Assembly (NCBI GenBank): GCA_017505535.1
Contig: JAFVPD010000015.1
Coordinates: 105,208 to 169,207, forward strand
Direction of reading: 5' to 3'
Length of the DNA: 64,000 bases
Source of the DNA: Muribaculaceae bacterium
GTDB lineage: Bacteria; Bacteroidota; Bacteroidia; Bacteroidales; Muribaculaceae
Within the stretch, counting starts at the first letter, position 1, and each line of letters opens with the position of its first letter. Of the stretch, positions 52,743-63,400 are shown in pieces. Under the pieces are notes generated by a model. The model was not told where the DNA came from. It made no database searches and saw nothing but the letters and a program-made list of their open reading frames with translations. A program made the translations under genes and the position numbers.

Positions 52743-54782
52743 TTATCGAGTCATGCGTTTGAGCAGATTGTATGACGGAATGATGCCGAGCTCTCCTGCC
52801 TTGCTAAGGTCGTTAATGCCGGCATCTTTATTGCCAAGTTTCAGATACACATAGCCTCTATTGTAAAAAGCCTCTCCCATGTCGGGTTTAATTTCTATTG
52901 CAGCCGAAAATGCGCTCAAAGCCGAGGTATAGTCCTGCATTTGAGCAAGGATACAACCTTTGTTGTAATGGGCAATCGCCATGCGAGGCGATAGTGATAT
53001 TACTTTGTCAAGGTCGGCCAAAATCTCTGATGATGCCATTTTGGCCTTTTGTGACGCCAATTGAGCTGCGGCAGCCGAGTTGATCGACTCATTGTCGGTT
53101 GAGAACTGCTCGACTTTGGTGTTTTGTGCACGAGAATATGCGCGCATTAGGTAGGCAAGCGTAAAGTCGGGTGTCAATTCAATCGCCCTATTGAGGTCGG
53201 CGATAGCAGCACTATAATTGTGAATGGTTATAAAGTCCATTGCACGCCCAAAATGGTCAATAGCGCGTGGTTGATGTGTTGCTATGTAGGAGTTATAATA
53301 TTCTATCGATTCAAAATGTCGCTTTATTGCATCTTCATCGTTGAGTTGAGGCTCATGATTTGTAACCATGAGAATAAATCGTAATATGCGAGTTGCATTT
53401 AAATCCTCGGCCTCTTTCACGTAGTAGGTGTTTTCTTTGAGCTGAGTGGGTGAGGAGTAGTAGGATAGGGCAAACATGGGTTCGATTTCAATGGACATAT
53501 CACGATCTTGAACGCGTCCACGAATACTTTTGTTATGATACTCTTTTTCTACGTCGGTCTCTGTCTCAATTGTGAGAAGCGATGTGAAACGATTGGCAAC
53601 AACCTCTTGAGGCTCATTGCCGGTGTTATTTTCGTTCTCGTTGCCTGAATCACCCGTCGAAGAATCCTCATTGTTGGATTTCACCGGAGTCTTAGCCAAC
53701 GCCATTGATTTTTTATAGTCTTTATCGGCATTGCGCAAATCGCCACTTTGTCGATATATTTCATAACGCAGAAAATAGGCACCCGCAAACGATGGATAGG
53801 CCTCAATGACACGGTTGATATCGGCGATGGCATTTTTATTATCGTTGATGTCACGATAGAGCATCGCACGATTATAGAGTGCACGATAGTCATCGCGATT
53901 TAGCGACAGGACCTTTGAAAAGTCCTCAATTGCTTTGTTGTTATCGTGAACTTCGGCTCTGAGCAATCCTCTGTTGAAAAGTGCTATGGTGTTGAGTGGC
54001 TCAAGTTGAATGGCATAGTCATAGTCGGCCATTGCTCCGAAATAATCGTCGAGGTTGTAGCGCATGAATGCTCTGTTGATAAAGAAACCGGCATATTTAG
54101 GCTGTAGTTTTATCGCTTCATTCATGTCATTCAGAGCGCTTTGGAAGTCTTTGTTGTGCTTGATGGAAATATCGGCACGCAACACATAGGCATTAGTCGC
54201 ATTTTTATTGATTTCAATGGCGCGGTTTAGGTCTTGTAGTGCGTTTATTGTATCGCCGGTCGATAGTCTCAGCTTGGCACGACCAATATACCCGTTGTCA
54301 AATCCAGGGTGTGCTTTAAGCAATGCGGCAAATGATTTTTCGGCGCTTTCGTAGTCTTTGATTTCCTCTTCGGCAAGAGCTTTATTGAATTGAATGCCAC
54401 GATTTTCGGGTAGCATCGACAATGCTTTTTCATAGTCGGCAATTGCTTCGCGGTGTTTGCCCAGATTTTGACGTGCCACACCACGCAATTCATAGGCATC
54501 GGTGATAAATGGATTGTGCTCAATCGCTGTTGAGGCATCTTCTTCGGCGCCCAAATAGTCCTCGAGACTCAGTTTGGCTATTGCACGATAAAAATAGGGC
54601 TGAGCCAGATAGGGCTTGGCTTGTATCACCTGGTTGAAATATTGAATAGAGAGCATATAGTCCTCAAAGTAGAGCGCATTGCGACCGATGCGCATCACTT
54701 GGTCGGTATTTATTTGGGCATTTACGGCAAATGTGCCGCAGAGTGTAATGAGCAATATGAATATTTTTTTCAAGCCTGTCAT
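52743..54782 (-). CDS. Exported tetratricopeptide-repeat protein
   Basis: The ATG at 54782 gives MTGLKKIFILLITLCGTFAV, a signal peptide ending in NAQ; an upstream start would add 19 residues before it. About 679 residues, made of roughly 12 TPR units (for instance AYYNRGYVYLKLGNKDAGIND-like, AIADYEKAL, AIEDFSKVL). A central non-TPR stretch is rich in Asn, Glu and Ser (near 365-400) and precedes a beta-rich segment. It probably acts as an envelope scaffold. Partner unknown. Confidence 0.85.
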   Translation of the reverse strand: MTGLKKIFILLITLCGTFAVNAQINTDQVMRIGRNALYFEDYMLSIQYFNQVIQAKPYLAQPYFYRAIAKLSLEDYLGAEEDASTAIEHNPFITDAYELRGVARQNLGKHREAIADYEKALSMLPENRGIQFNKALAEEEIKDYESAEKSFAALLKAHPGFDNGYIGRAKLRLSTGDTINALQDLNRAIEINKNATNAYVLRADISIKHNKDFQSALNDMNEAIKLQPKYAGFFINRAFMRYNLDDYFGAMADYDYAIQLEPLNTIALFNRGLLRAEVHDNNKAIEDFSKVLSLNRDDYRALYNRAMLYRDINDNKNAIADINRVIEAYPSFAGAYFLRYEIYRQSGDLRNADKDYKKSMALAKTPVKSNNEDSSTGDSGNENENNTGNEPQEVVANRFTSLLTIETETDVEKEYHNKSIRGRVQDRDMSIEIEPMFALSYYSSPTQLKENTYYVKEAEDLNATRILRFILMVTNHEPQLNDEDAIKRHFESIEYYNSYIATHQPRAIDHFGRAMDFITIHNYSAAIADLNRAIELTPDFTLAYLMRAYSRAQNTKVEQFSTDNESINSAAAAQLASQKAKMASSEILADLDKVISLSPRMAIAHYNKGCILAQMQDYTSALSAFSAAIEIKPDMGEAFYNRGYVYLKLGNKDAGINDLSKAGELGIIPSYNLLKRMTR

Positions 54783-54816
54783 TGTGATGATTTTTTGCTT
54801 TTGCGTAATTATTTGA

Positions 54817-54846
54817 CAAAAATAAGGTAATAATACCAATTGACAA
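54817..54846 (-). promoter_or_regulatory. Promoter of the TPR gene
   Basis: On the minus strand TTG (54846-54844), 19 bp, then TATTTTTG (54824-54817), 34 bp before the ATG at 54782. Confidence 0.55.
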
Positions 54847-54934
54847 GCATCTTTGCACGCATTTTTAATAGATTAACCTCTATTTAGTCTTATAAATCTG
54901 CTATAATGACCACATACATGTGCAAACAATTAGC

Positions 54935-54942
54935 TAAATTTG
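54935..54942 (+). promoter_or_regulatory. -7 element upstream of the NDH-2 gene
   Basis: TAAATTTG, exact -7 match, 60 bp before the ATG at 55003, without a good -33 TTG. Confidence 0.4.
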
Positions 54943-55002
54943 CAATTCACTTTAAAAACAAGTGTGATTGTGCAGTTGTTTTACAATAAATATTTTATTC
55001 CT

Positions 55003-56289
55003 ATGGGTACAAATAAAGAGCGTATTGTTGTGATTGGTGGAGGTTTTGCCGGCCTGAATTTGGTGAAAAAGCTCGACAAAACACGTTTTGATGTGACATT
55101 GGTTGACCGCAACAACTATCATAGTTTTCCTCCGTTGTTTTATCAGATTGCTTCTTCTGGCCTTGATCCAGGTAGCATTTCATTCCCGTTTCGTCGCGAA
55201 ATGCGCAAAGGTAGTGTCAAAGGGGCACATTACAAGATGGGTGAAGTGAAAACCATTGATGTAGTGGCAAAGACGGTGACCACGCAGTTTGAAACAATCA
55301 GTTACGACAAACTTGTGATTGCGGCCGGGACTACCAACAACTTCTTTGGTATGAGCGACCTCTACAAGTATGTATTCACTCTCAAAAGCACCCCCGAGGC
55401 GATACGTTGTCGCAATGAAATCCTCGACCGACTTGAGCGTGCAAGTCTTTGCACCGACCCCGAAGAGCGCCGCAAGCTATTGAGCTTTGTGGTGATCGGT
55501 GGTGGTCCTACGGGTGTGGAGATTGCTGGAGCAATAGGCGAGATGAAACGATACATTCTTCAACGCGAATACCCCGACATTCAACTCGACGACTTGAGCA
55601 TCACTCTCGTTGAGGGCACCGACCGATTGCTTCGCACAATGAGCGAGACTGCCTCGCGTGAGGCCTATGACTATTTGGGTCATCTCATGGTTAACGTGCG
55701 ATTGCAGAAAACCATGACTTCCTATGTCGATAACGTAGTCACTTTTGCCGATGGCGAGACGATATATGCCGAAATGGTTATATGGACTGCCGGTGTCACA
55801 GGCGAGCCTATGCAAATAACCGGTGCTGAAGTCAATCGCGGACCCGGAAACCGATTCATTGTTGACGAATACAACCGATTGCAAGGTGTTGACGACGTGT
55901 TTGTGTTGGGCGACATTGCATTGATGATGAACGATGAGTATCCCAAAGGACACCCTCAACTCGCTCAGGTTGCAATACAATCGGCCGTGAATCTTGCCTC
56001 CAATCTCAATCATGGCGACTTCTCTCGCAAATTCAAATATAACGACAAGGGATCAATGGCCACTGTGGGACGCAATCGTGCTGTGGTTGACCTCAAACAC
56101 TTCCACCTCTATGGCCGTCCGGCATGGCTCACATGGATGTTCATTCACCTCATTTCCATTCTGGGAATGCGCAACAAACTATCCGTATTAATCAACTGGA
56201 TATGGTGTTATTGCACCTACAGCACCTCGTTGCGACTATTATTGCACTCCAATCGTTACCCATTGCGCTCGCGCTGGGGTGAACGATAA
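55003..56289 (+). CDS. ndh: Type II NADH:quinone oxidoreductase (NDH-2)
   Basis: A non-proton-pumping NADH dehydrogenase that passes electrons to quinone. The ATG at 55003 (MGTNKERIVVIGGGFAGLN) puts the FAD Rossmann motif at the N-terminus; the frame upstream has only a TTG that overlaps the promoter. A second motif VVIGGGPTGVEIAGAIGEM binds NADH, and DDVFVLGDIA and HPQLAQVAIQSA contact FAD and quinone. The amphipathic C-terminus (WLTWMFIHLISILGMRN) should anchor it to the membrane. The codon choice is more GC-rich than in the genes before 54.8 kb. Confidence 0.93.
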   Translation: MGTNKERIVVIGGGFAGLNLVKKLDKTRFDVTLVDRNNYHSFPPLFYQIASSGLDPGSISFPFRREMRKGSVKGAHYKMGEVKTIDVVAKTVTTQFETISYDKLVIAAGTTNNFFGMSDLYKYVFTLKSTPEAIRCRNEILDRLERASLCTDPEERRKLLSFVVIGGGPTGVEIAGAIGEMKRYILQREYPDIQLDDLSITLVEGTDRLLRTMSETASREAYDYLGHLMVNVRLQKTMTSYVDNVVTFADGETIYAEMVIWTAGVTGEPMQITGAEVNRGPGNRFIVDEYNRLQGVDDVFVLGDIALMMNDEYPKGHPQLAQVAIQSAVNLASNLNHGDFSRKFKYNDKGSMATVGRNRAVVDLKHFHLYGRPAWLTWMFIHLISILGMRNKLSVLINWIWCYCTYSTSLRLLLHSNRYPLRSRWGER

Positions 56290-56324
56290 TCATAGCACAA
56301 TTCTATCTCGTGTGCCACGCCCAA

Positions 56325-57200
56325 TCACTCGGCAAGTCGGCACACGATTTCTTCAACATCGGCATCTTTCAACACAACCGTCATTGCGCTGTCGAGCAAA
56401 TAAAGATTTGGAATGGCCGGAAGATCATATTTGTCCCGCTCGTTTTCATCAACGATGCGAGCAGTCACCCATTGTGGCGGATTTTTCCCACGATGCTTCT
56501 TCCACTCTTGCAAATCCTCGTCGGGATACACTGCAAGCACCCTCAGCCTGTTGGTTGAGATGAGATGGTTGATGTTAACGTCATTGGCTATTATTTCGCT
56601 CACACGCTCACAGTCATTACAGCCGGGATTAAAAAAGTAGAGCAACGTGTTACGTGGATTGCTCTCATAGAGATGCCCTTTCGTGCCTTGCTCAGTCACA
56701 AATGCAAAATCATTTGCTTTGCTCCCTTGACGATTCATTATAGCAATGTCAAGACGGGCTTTATATTTACCCTTCTGAAGCTCATCGATGGGCAGGTTGA
56801 TGGCCTGCTCAAGCATGGGTATATATAATTCCTCGCAGCGCCATGGCGAGTTGGGGTCGCGCAGACATTTATCGGTCATCTCCATAAATCGCGACAACAT
56901 GCGCTCGTTGGTCGCTGCACGCTTCACCACTTCGGCCGCACCGTCACTCTTGCCCGTTTGTCTATACATCACTACGGCCATGTCAATCCATTGGGCATAT
57001 ACTTGCTCAAACTCCTGTCGTGGCCTCTCAAGCCAGGTGGTGTCGCTAAAGTCAAATTCATTCCAATAGGTGGCCACATTGTGGGCCAGCGCATCGGTGG
57101 GATTAAGCTCACTTGGCGATGACTCGGCATCGCTCGGTTTACCACCGCCACACGCCGACAAGATCACCATCAAAACTAATGTCAAATACGTCGTTTTCAT
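56325..57200 (-). CDS. DUF5106-type thioredoxin-like lipoprotein
   Basis: The start at 57200 gives MKTTYLTLVLMVILSACGGG with a lipobox (LSAC). About 291 residues. An N-terminal helical domain (ALAHNVATYWNEFDFSDTTWLERPRQEFEQ) resembles DUF5106. A C-terminal thioredoxin fold has YFFNPGCNDCERV (CxxC) and AIPNLYLLDS with the cis-proline. Probably a periplasmic disulfide protein. It converges with NDH-2 (35 bp) and lies downstream of a repeat array. Confidence 0.8.
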   Translation of the reverse strand: MKTTYLTLVLMVILSACGGGKPSDAESSPSELNPTDALAHNVATYWNEFDFSDTTWLERPRQEFEQVYAQWIDMAVVMYRQTGKSDGAAEVVKRAATNERMLSRFMEMTDKCLRDPNSPWRCEELYIPMLEQAINLPIDELQKGKYKARLDIAIMNRQGSKANDFAFVTEQGTKGHLYESNPRNTLLYFFNPGCNDCERVSEIIANDVNINHLISTNRLRVLAVYPDEDLQEWKKHRGKNPPQWVTARIVDENERDKYDLPAIPNLYLLDSAMTVVLKDADVEEIVCRLAE

Positions 57201-57240
57201 ACTCTGCAAAAATAACGCATTTTAAATTCCCCCGCAAATG

Positions 57241-57650
57241 TTTTAAAGACAGAAGAACGTTTTTAGAGACAAAAGAACAGAAGAACAGGTTTTTCAGAAC
57301 AAAATTATGTCTTTATGTACTTATGTCTAATTTTAAGACAAAAGAACATAAGAACAGAAGATTTAGGCTGTTATGTCTGAAACAAAAAGAGTATGTCTTT
57401 ATGTTCTTATGTCAGAAACTAAAAAAAATTATGTCATTTTGTTCTTATGTCAGAAAACAAAAAAAGAATATGTCTTTGTGTTCTTATGTCAGAAACTAAA
57501 AGAATTATGTCATTGTGTTCTTATGTCAAAAACAAAAAAGAAATATGTCTTTATGTTCTTATGTCTAAAACTTAAAAGAATATGTTTTTGTGTTCTTATG
57601 TCAAAATCAAAATAAGATTATGTCTTTATGTTCCATGACTAAAACAACAA
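57241..57650. repeat. A/T-rich tandem repeat array (left), 37-39 bp period
   Basis: Seven consecutive units start at 57393, 57431, 57470, 57507, 57545, 57582 and 57620, each with the core GTCTTTATGTTCTTATGTC (after an initial AT) and an A-rich linker; the last unit is degenerate. A diverged unit at 57307 and reversed-orientation pieces (for example 57337-57357) precede them. Periods of 38, 39, 37, 38, 37 and 38 are not multiples of three, so the array is not a coding repeat. The same family recurs in the opposite orientation at 63808-64000. Confidence 0.92.
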
Positions 57651-57652
57651 AA

Positions 57653-57678
57653 AAGCGCCACTACATTACGTAGCAGCG
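57653..57678 (-). terminator. Terminator after the fimbrial genes
   Basis: A hairpin agcgccactac/gtagcagcgct with two mismatches. On the minus strand it is followed by TTTTTTGTTGTTTT, 25 bp beyond the 57704 stop. Confidence 0.6.
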
Positions 57679-57703
57679 CTCAATATTTTTGAGGGGATTA
57701 GTG

Positions 57704-60397
57704 TTAATTCCCTTCTTCGTAGAATTTTGGAGTATCACCATCTGGAACTTGGATACAACGGATATTTTGTCCACGAGACCTCACATATCCAACATGAGAC
57801 GCAGCCCCAGGATATATATTAAAATACCCTTTATTACTACTTTCAACATTGTTTGTAACACTTGTTGAAGTTATTGTCTGAGTACGAGTAGATCCGTCTC
57901 CGTTAGCTGTAGTTTTATTATATAGCAAAGATCCGCCAGAGAATACATTAAACTCAATTAACCCTCCGGCACCGCTATCGTTAACAAATGGCTCTGATAA
58001 CCACAAGCAATTCTTGCTAAAGTTTGAAAATCCGTTATCATATGCTGACAAAACTCCTTGTAAGGGATAAACTATATATAACGATTGAGTGGTAGCTGGC
58101 GAAACACCGGTACTCCATAATATAACGTGAGTAGTGTTTTTAGGACTATTATAATAAATTGATCCATTCGCAGAATTTGTAGCTAAGAAAACATTAAGAC
58201 AAGGACAAAGTTTGTCACTATTTCCGTAGTCGTAATTGTTATAATATCCGTAGATATAATTGTGTCCATAAGAATTCTTTGCAAAATTACTATATGACGG
58301 ATTAAATGTAAAAAACTCAAATGCATCAAAAGTCGGAATGCACCATCCTGGAGGACATGGGTCAAACACTGATTTGCTTCTACGGCTTATAGTTTTAGGG
58401 TGATTCCATACATTTGCGTTTGATGCTTTACACCAATCTACGCCGGTCGCATAAAACATATTTGGATTTTGAATACCTTCCTTTATTGTGCGAGTTGTTG
58501 TTGATGATGAATAATTCCATAATATTGCAGTCCCATTAATGTTATAAACCTTGCGATCAGCAGTGACTGATGTTGTTACTCCATCTTTGTTGTATTGAGA
58601 ATATGGGAATGGATCTTTACGACCAAATTGATAATACAGTCCAAATCCTTGAGTTCTAGCGAAATCGGTTGTCATATCAGCGTCCCAACCATTTAGATCT
58701 TGAGCACCTATGTTTCTATCCATTATCCAGGAATTATAATAAATTCCGCCAGCAGTATTCCATGCGGCATGAGATGTCGTAAAATTAGCCCAATAAGCAA
58801 ATTTATTATTCGTGTAATGTTGAACATTCCCGATATCTACATGTTGTAAATCAATATTTCCACCATACTGGAACATAGCATTAGTTGTACTTGACTTGAC
58901 ATTTTTTGCCACAGAATAAGGCAATGCTGCATCGGGATTATAGTCTGTAATCCACAAGTGCCAACTCCATAGGCAGGTTGTTGATCCTTTCTTTCTGACG
59001 CCAATCAATATATTACCATACGTTTGTGAGGTATTTGTCGATGATTGATTAGCTAATTTAAAATATATAGGAGTTACACCAGTTCCGGAATATACTGTTG
59101 ATGTTGTATTAACATTTCCATCTTTATCGGCAAAGTAGATTGCTCGTTTATTAATATCTTGCCAAATTACATAGGCTTCCCATTGTGTATTGGCGTCAAC
59201 TTGCATTGAGGCATCATTTATGCCGTATGTTGAGCCCCAATATTCATTTATGCGATTGATTGGGAGTTCATACAACGTGCCATTTGTCGATCTTGAGCCA
59301 AGAGGGTGAATCATATAACAATTTGAGTTATATGGCAACTTTACTTTATCCACTCCGGTGGTGGCAGTCGTTTTATCGGTCACATTATTGTTCCCATCAT
59401 ACTTCAACCCGTCATCAGTAATATTCATTGAGAAATTATATTGATAATCGGCTTTAACGTTAAAGTTTTTCAGGTTTACATAAGATGTAACCCCCTCTTC
59501 ATCTGTTCCGGGATACACCTTATAGGCGGTGTCCATAAAGTCAAGACGGCGTATTCCATCTACTTCAATATATGTGGCATTTGCGGCAGGATTATTTGGC
59601 CTTGTGCCATTTCCGGCCTCATTGTGTGGCATATACCATTTTAATGGGGTTGTTGTAGAAGCTCCTTTGGCCAATTTGAGCGATTCTATTTCATAGTCGA
59701 TATAGTCGGTTACACCGGTTGCATTGTCGGCTGTGGTAAAGAATCCGGCTTTTGAAAGCGCATTTTGGGCAAATCGGGCCTTGTTGGGCACGTTGCGCAC
59801 CTGTATATTTACGATTTGTATATCATCAACCAGCTCCGAAGTCTCTCCTGTTGAGTTTTTTACACTCACTGTGATTTTTGCGAGGTTTGGGTTTAGGCTG
59901 AAGTGAAGATGGCGTGTATCGGGCAACACCTCTTTATATCCGCTCCATGTAAATTTTTGAGCATTGGTGGGCTTGTTGTCGGTTGTGTTGATGTCAAACG
60001 TTGCCGAGAACAATTTTTCGAGTGTTGAATTTGCTGTGATGCCAAGGCTTTCAAGTTGAGCCACGGTTGTGTTGGCAATCATTATAGCATGATATTTCTC
60101 GCCGACGCCTGGCAATGGCAAGCTTTCCACTACCGGGAGCGAGGTATATTCGTTACTGAACCGCAAGGTTGCTTCCCTTACGTTTTCGTCATATCCATAC
60201 AATAGGAAGACGTAGTTAGTGATATTTACCTCTCCGCTTTCAAATACTGCTCGGCTTTCAATGCCCGAAAATTCGGTATCGGCACCTATTGTCAATTCTC
60301 GGCCTACGCCGTTTTCGTTATATGATTGGTCATCTTCGCATGCCACAAAGAGGCCGATACTCACGAGTGCTATTATAGCGTTTATTATTTTATTCAT
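57704..60397 (-). CDS. Large fimbrillin-like lipoprotein (second of pair)
   Basis: The ATG at 60397 (MNKIINAIIALVSIGLFVAC) gives a lipoprotein signal; about 897 residues. The N-terminal half has strands of the fimbrillin/FimA-Mfa type (HLHFSLNPNLAKITVSVKNST, WYMPHNEAGNGTRPNNP), perhaps DUF4906. The C-terminal half carries a module shared with the neighbour: CLWSWHLWITDY, GLYYQFGRKDPFPYS and FDPCPPGWCIPTFDAF. Such proteins are polymerised or act as tip adhesins after lipid processing. G+C falls noticeably in the C-terminal half. Confidence 0.75.
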   Translation of the reverse strand: MNKIINAIIALVSIGLFVACEDDQSYNENGVGRELTIGADTEFSGIESRAVFESGEVNITNYVFLLYGYDENVREATLRFSNEYTSLPVVESLPLPGVGEKYHAIMIANTTVAQLESLGITANSTLEKLFSATFDINTTDNKPTNAQKFTWSGYKEVLPDTRHLHFSLNPNLAKITVSVKNSTGETSELVDDIQIVNIQVRNVPNKARFAQNALSKAGFFTTADNATGVTDYIDYEIESLKLAKGASTTTPLKWYMPHNEAGNGTRPNNPAANATYIEVDGIRRLDFMDTAYKVYPGTDEEGVTSYVNLKNFNVKADYQYNFSMNITDDGLKYDGNNNVTDKTTATTGVDKVKLPYNSNCYMIHPLGSRSTNGTLYELPINRINEYWGSTYGINDASMQVDANTQWEAYVIWQDINKRAIYFADKDGNVNTTSTVYSGTGVTPIYFKLANQSSTNTSQTYGNILIGVRKKGSTTCLWSWHLWITDYNPDAALPYSVAKNVKSSTTNAMFQYGGNIDLQHVDIGNVQHYTNNKFAYWANFTTSHAAWNTAGGIYYNSWIMDRNIGAQDLNGWDADMTTDFARTQGFGLYYQFGRKDPFPYSQYNKDGVTTSVTADRKVYNINGTAILWNYSSSTTTRTIKEGIQNPNMFYATGVDWCKASNANVWNHPKTISRRSKSVFDPCPPGWCIPTFDAFEFFTFNPSYSNFAKNSYGHNYIYGYYNNYDYGNSDKLCPCLNVFLATNSANGSIYYNSPKNTTHVILWSTGVSPATTQSLYIVYPLQGVLSAYDNGFSNFSKNCLWLSEPFVNDSGAGGLIEFNVFSGGSLLYNKTTANGDGSTRTQTITSTSVTNNVESSNKGYFNIYPGAASHVGYVRSRGQNIRCIQVPDGDTPKFYEEGN

Positions 60398-60416
60398 GAT
60401 GCAATGAGTTTCAAAA

Positions 60417-63400
60417 TTAGAATTCAACATTATAGCCGCCATCTTTGTTTCCGTCGCCACTCCAAGAGGCATTTCCATCAATAACCGTTGATATTGGGTT
60501 TTGGCCAGTGCTAGCGGGGATTATAGGGAATGCAAAGTCAAAGGCACTACTTGAGAATGGACGCATCCAGCCGCTTCCGGTGTAACAGAATCGTCCTGCC
60601 TCAAATTTGAAAAACGGGTTCAATGTATTGCTCTGATTATTCCATTGTGCACAAAATGGTGAGGCGGTAAAAGCACTGCCATATTTATTATATTGGTCAA
60701 TATTCCCCTGATTATTTCTGTGACCTAATGCGCGGATATAGAACACATTGCCCTCTCCGGTGCCTACTCCTCCTGTCTTAGCCATGGGTGATGTGTAGAA
60801 TCCTATTGCTTCATATATCCCATATTGACCGGGTATAGTATTTGCCACATTAACCAAGTCGGTATCTGTCCAATTATTTACATTCAAGTTGTTGAATGTA
60901 GTGCCTGAAAATGCATCAATGCGCGGTATCTCATATCCCGGAGGGCATGGGTCATAGACGGTCTTTGTCACGCCTAAATCAATAACCTCTTTAAATATTG
61001 AGTATAAAGAAGCTGCATCTCTATTGTAGAAAGTAAATATTGGTAATTTATTGCATTTTGCGTTCCATTTATTTATGTAAAGGACTCTCCCATCTGCAGT
61101 ATATCGTTTAAATAGCAGGGTTGTAGAAGTAGTTGTGTTATCATCAGAGCCTTTAAAAAACACATTTGGATTGATTACTAATGTTTCAGTGTGGTTAAGA
61201 TTAACTTTAAATGTGCCACCATGTGTTGGATTCCCATTACTATCTAATTCGGGAGCGTCATCGGCAAATCCATAAATTTCAAAATCATAACCAACAGTAG
61301 GTTCTGAACTCTTTAATGTTCCAAATGTTCCTATTTTCCTATCATATCGATAAAATCTCTTATGATTTTCACCGGTCCAGCCTGGTAGCATTGGGTCTTT
61401 GCGACCAAATTGGTAGTAGGGTGCATTATAAGGCATTGTAATCTGAGCACCGTTCACACCAACTTTAAGCACATCGGAAACCACATAGACTCCCTCCGAT
61501 GGGTTTTGAACTACTTCAACCCCATTTTCGATAATCTTGAACTTGACCTCTTTTGTCGCTTTGGTGTAAGTTTTTGTATCGGCGTCACAACCTCCGAGAT
61601 TGGAATGCATCAGATAAAAAGTATTTTCCAATGTTCTTCCTAAATTTGATGCAGTGGTTGCATCGGCATTATAATTGCCTGTAACCATGCGGTTGGTCAT
61701 TGCAACCGGACTGCTGAAATTGCCGGTGAGGTTGTCGTTCATATCGGTTACCCAGATGTGCCAACTCCACATGTGATTCTTGCTATCTTCCGCTTCTCTA
61801 ATAGATATCACAGCATTACCTTCGTTGATGCACTCTTCGCGCACACGGAATATGATATAATCGCCTTTGTCGTTTAATTTCACATCGGTGATAATACATG
61901 GCTCATCTTGCCATAGAACATTAATGTCACCTGGCTTATACTGCCCGCCTCTTGAAGATACAATCCATGGTTGAGTTATACGTCCTTCAGCTTTGGCTTG
62001 ATGACCAAAAAAATTCTTCAATGTATAGACCGGAATCTCCACCTGTGTGCCATCAGCAAGAGTTGCTACTTGAGTATAGTTTTTCCCATCAACCGTTGGA
62101 GTCCCTGTTCCATCGGTATCGCCTAAATATGAAGGAGGGTTATCTTCCCCACCTTTGATTGCGTTGCCATAGACAAGTGGGAGGGTGTACCAGCCGGGGG
62201 CGGTGACCATGTAGCAGTTGGCTGTTGTCATTGCCTCTGTTCCGCCGAGAGTAGATAAATCATAGGGGTTATCCTCTGAGCCCAAAGGCTCTCTGCCTCT
62301 CAATTCGTTGTGTGATGTTGACGATGTGAGATTTGGGAGGACGCTATAAGTGCCGTTTAGGTTGGTGATGACTCCGGCATTGTTTTTTTGAATGGTGCCG
62401 GCGTCGGTGCCACTTGCTGTGATTTGGTCAATCCAGAATGGCATGTCGGTGTTGTCAATTTCCCAATCAACCGCTTCTTCGGTTGTGCCACCGGGGGTGG
62501 TGGTCACTTTGTAGCTTCTCACGTGGAAATTCACGTCGGTTTCGCCATGGTAGGGCGACAGATAATATTCACCATCGTTGGCAGCATCTTCGGGGGTTAC
62601 CTCCAAGCGATATTCAATTTTGGTAGAGGTGAATGAGAGGGTATAGGTTACCATTTCGCCTTTGTTCCACTTTTTCACGCCGTCGCCTATGGTGGCTTCG
62701 AGCTTCACGTCGGTCCCTACAACTTCGTCATATCCCTCAATGGTGATTTTGGCCTCGGTAGTGAGAGTTTGAGGCATCAAGAACATCACCATATTGTTGG
62801 CAGTCATGTCGGTGTTGCCGGTGGCATTGCCTTCGGCATCAGGGTTGACCGTTGTGAGCACTTTCCCCGTCGGGTCGTTATATACGACATATTCCTTATT
62901 GCCCGTGAGCGAGGTCCACGCGCCGGCATCGTGAGTCTGCGAGGCGTTGTTGCCGTCGCTTGGGGTGCCTGAGTTGTAATGGTAGGTATAAGTACCGCTG
63001 TTCTTCAGTCCCGAGATGTAGAGCTTGGTGAGCACGAAGCCGGTCACATTGCCATCGATGAGGATTTTAACGGCAGTGAGGGCGTGCCCCAGGTCAAGCT
63101 GTGCCTCCTCACATTTGTTGCCCGCATATTGTTCCGAGCCCACAAGTAGGTCCTGTTGGTCGGGGATTTTGTCGGCAACGGTGTAGCTGAACGATGGCTC
63201 GGTGGCCGAGATGGCGCCAAGACCATCGTTGCCAAGGGCGTCGATGGGGGAGAAAGCATAGAAGCGTATCCAATCGTTCTCGCGAGGCCAATAGCGGTTG
63301 GTCTTCCAGGGGGCGATAACAATGTCGTTGTGCATATACATCTGCGCCTCAGCATTGCCGGGCCAATCGGTGGCTTTGCCGTCAAACACCACTGCCGAGA

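Noticed and set aside
57113..57615. Open frames of 80-128 codons reading through the left repeat array
   Set aside because: They arise because the A/T-rich units lack stops in some frames; the unit length is not a multiple of three and no frame is preserved between units.
57393..57650. CRISPR array
   Set aside because: The cores are imperfect (changes in nearly every unit), and the linkers are near-identical A-rich sequence of 16-18 bp rather than unique spacers; no cas gene is nearby.
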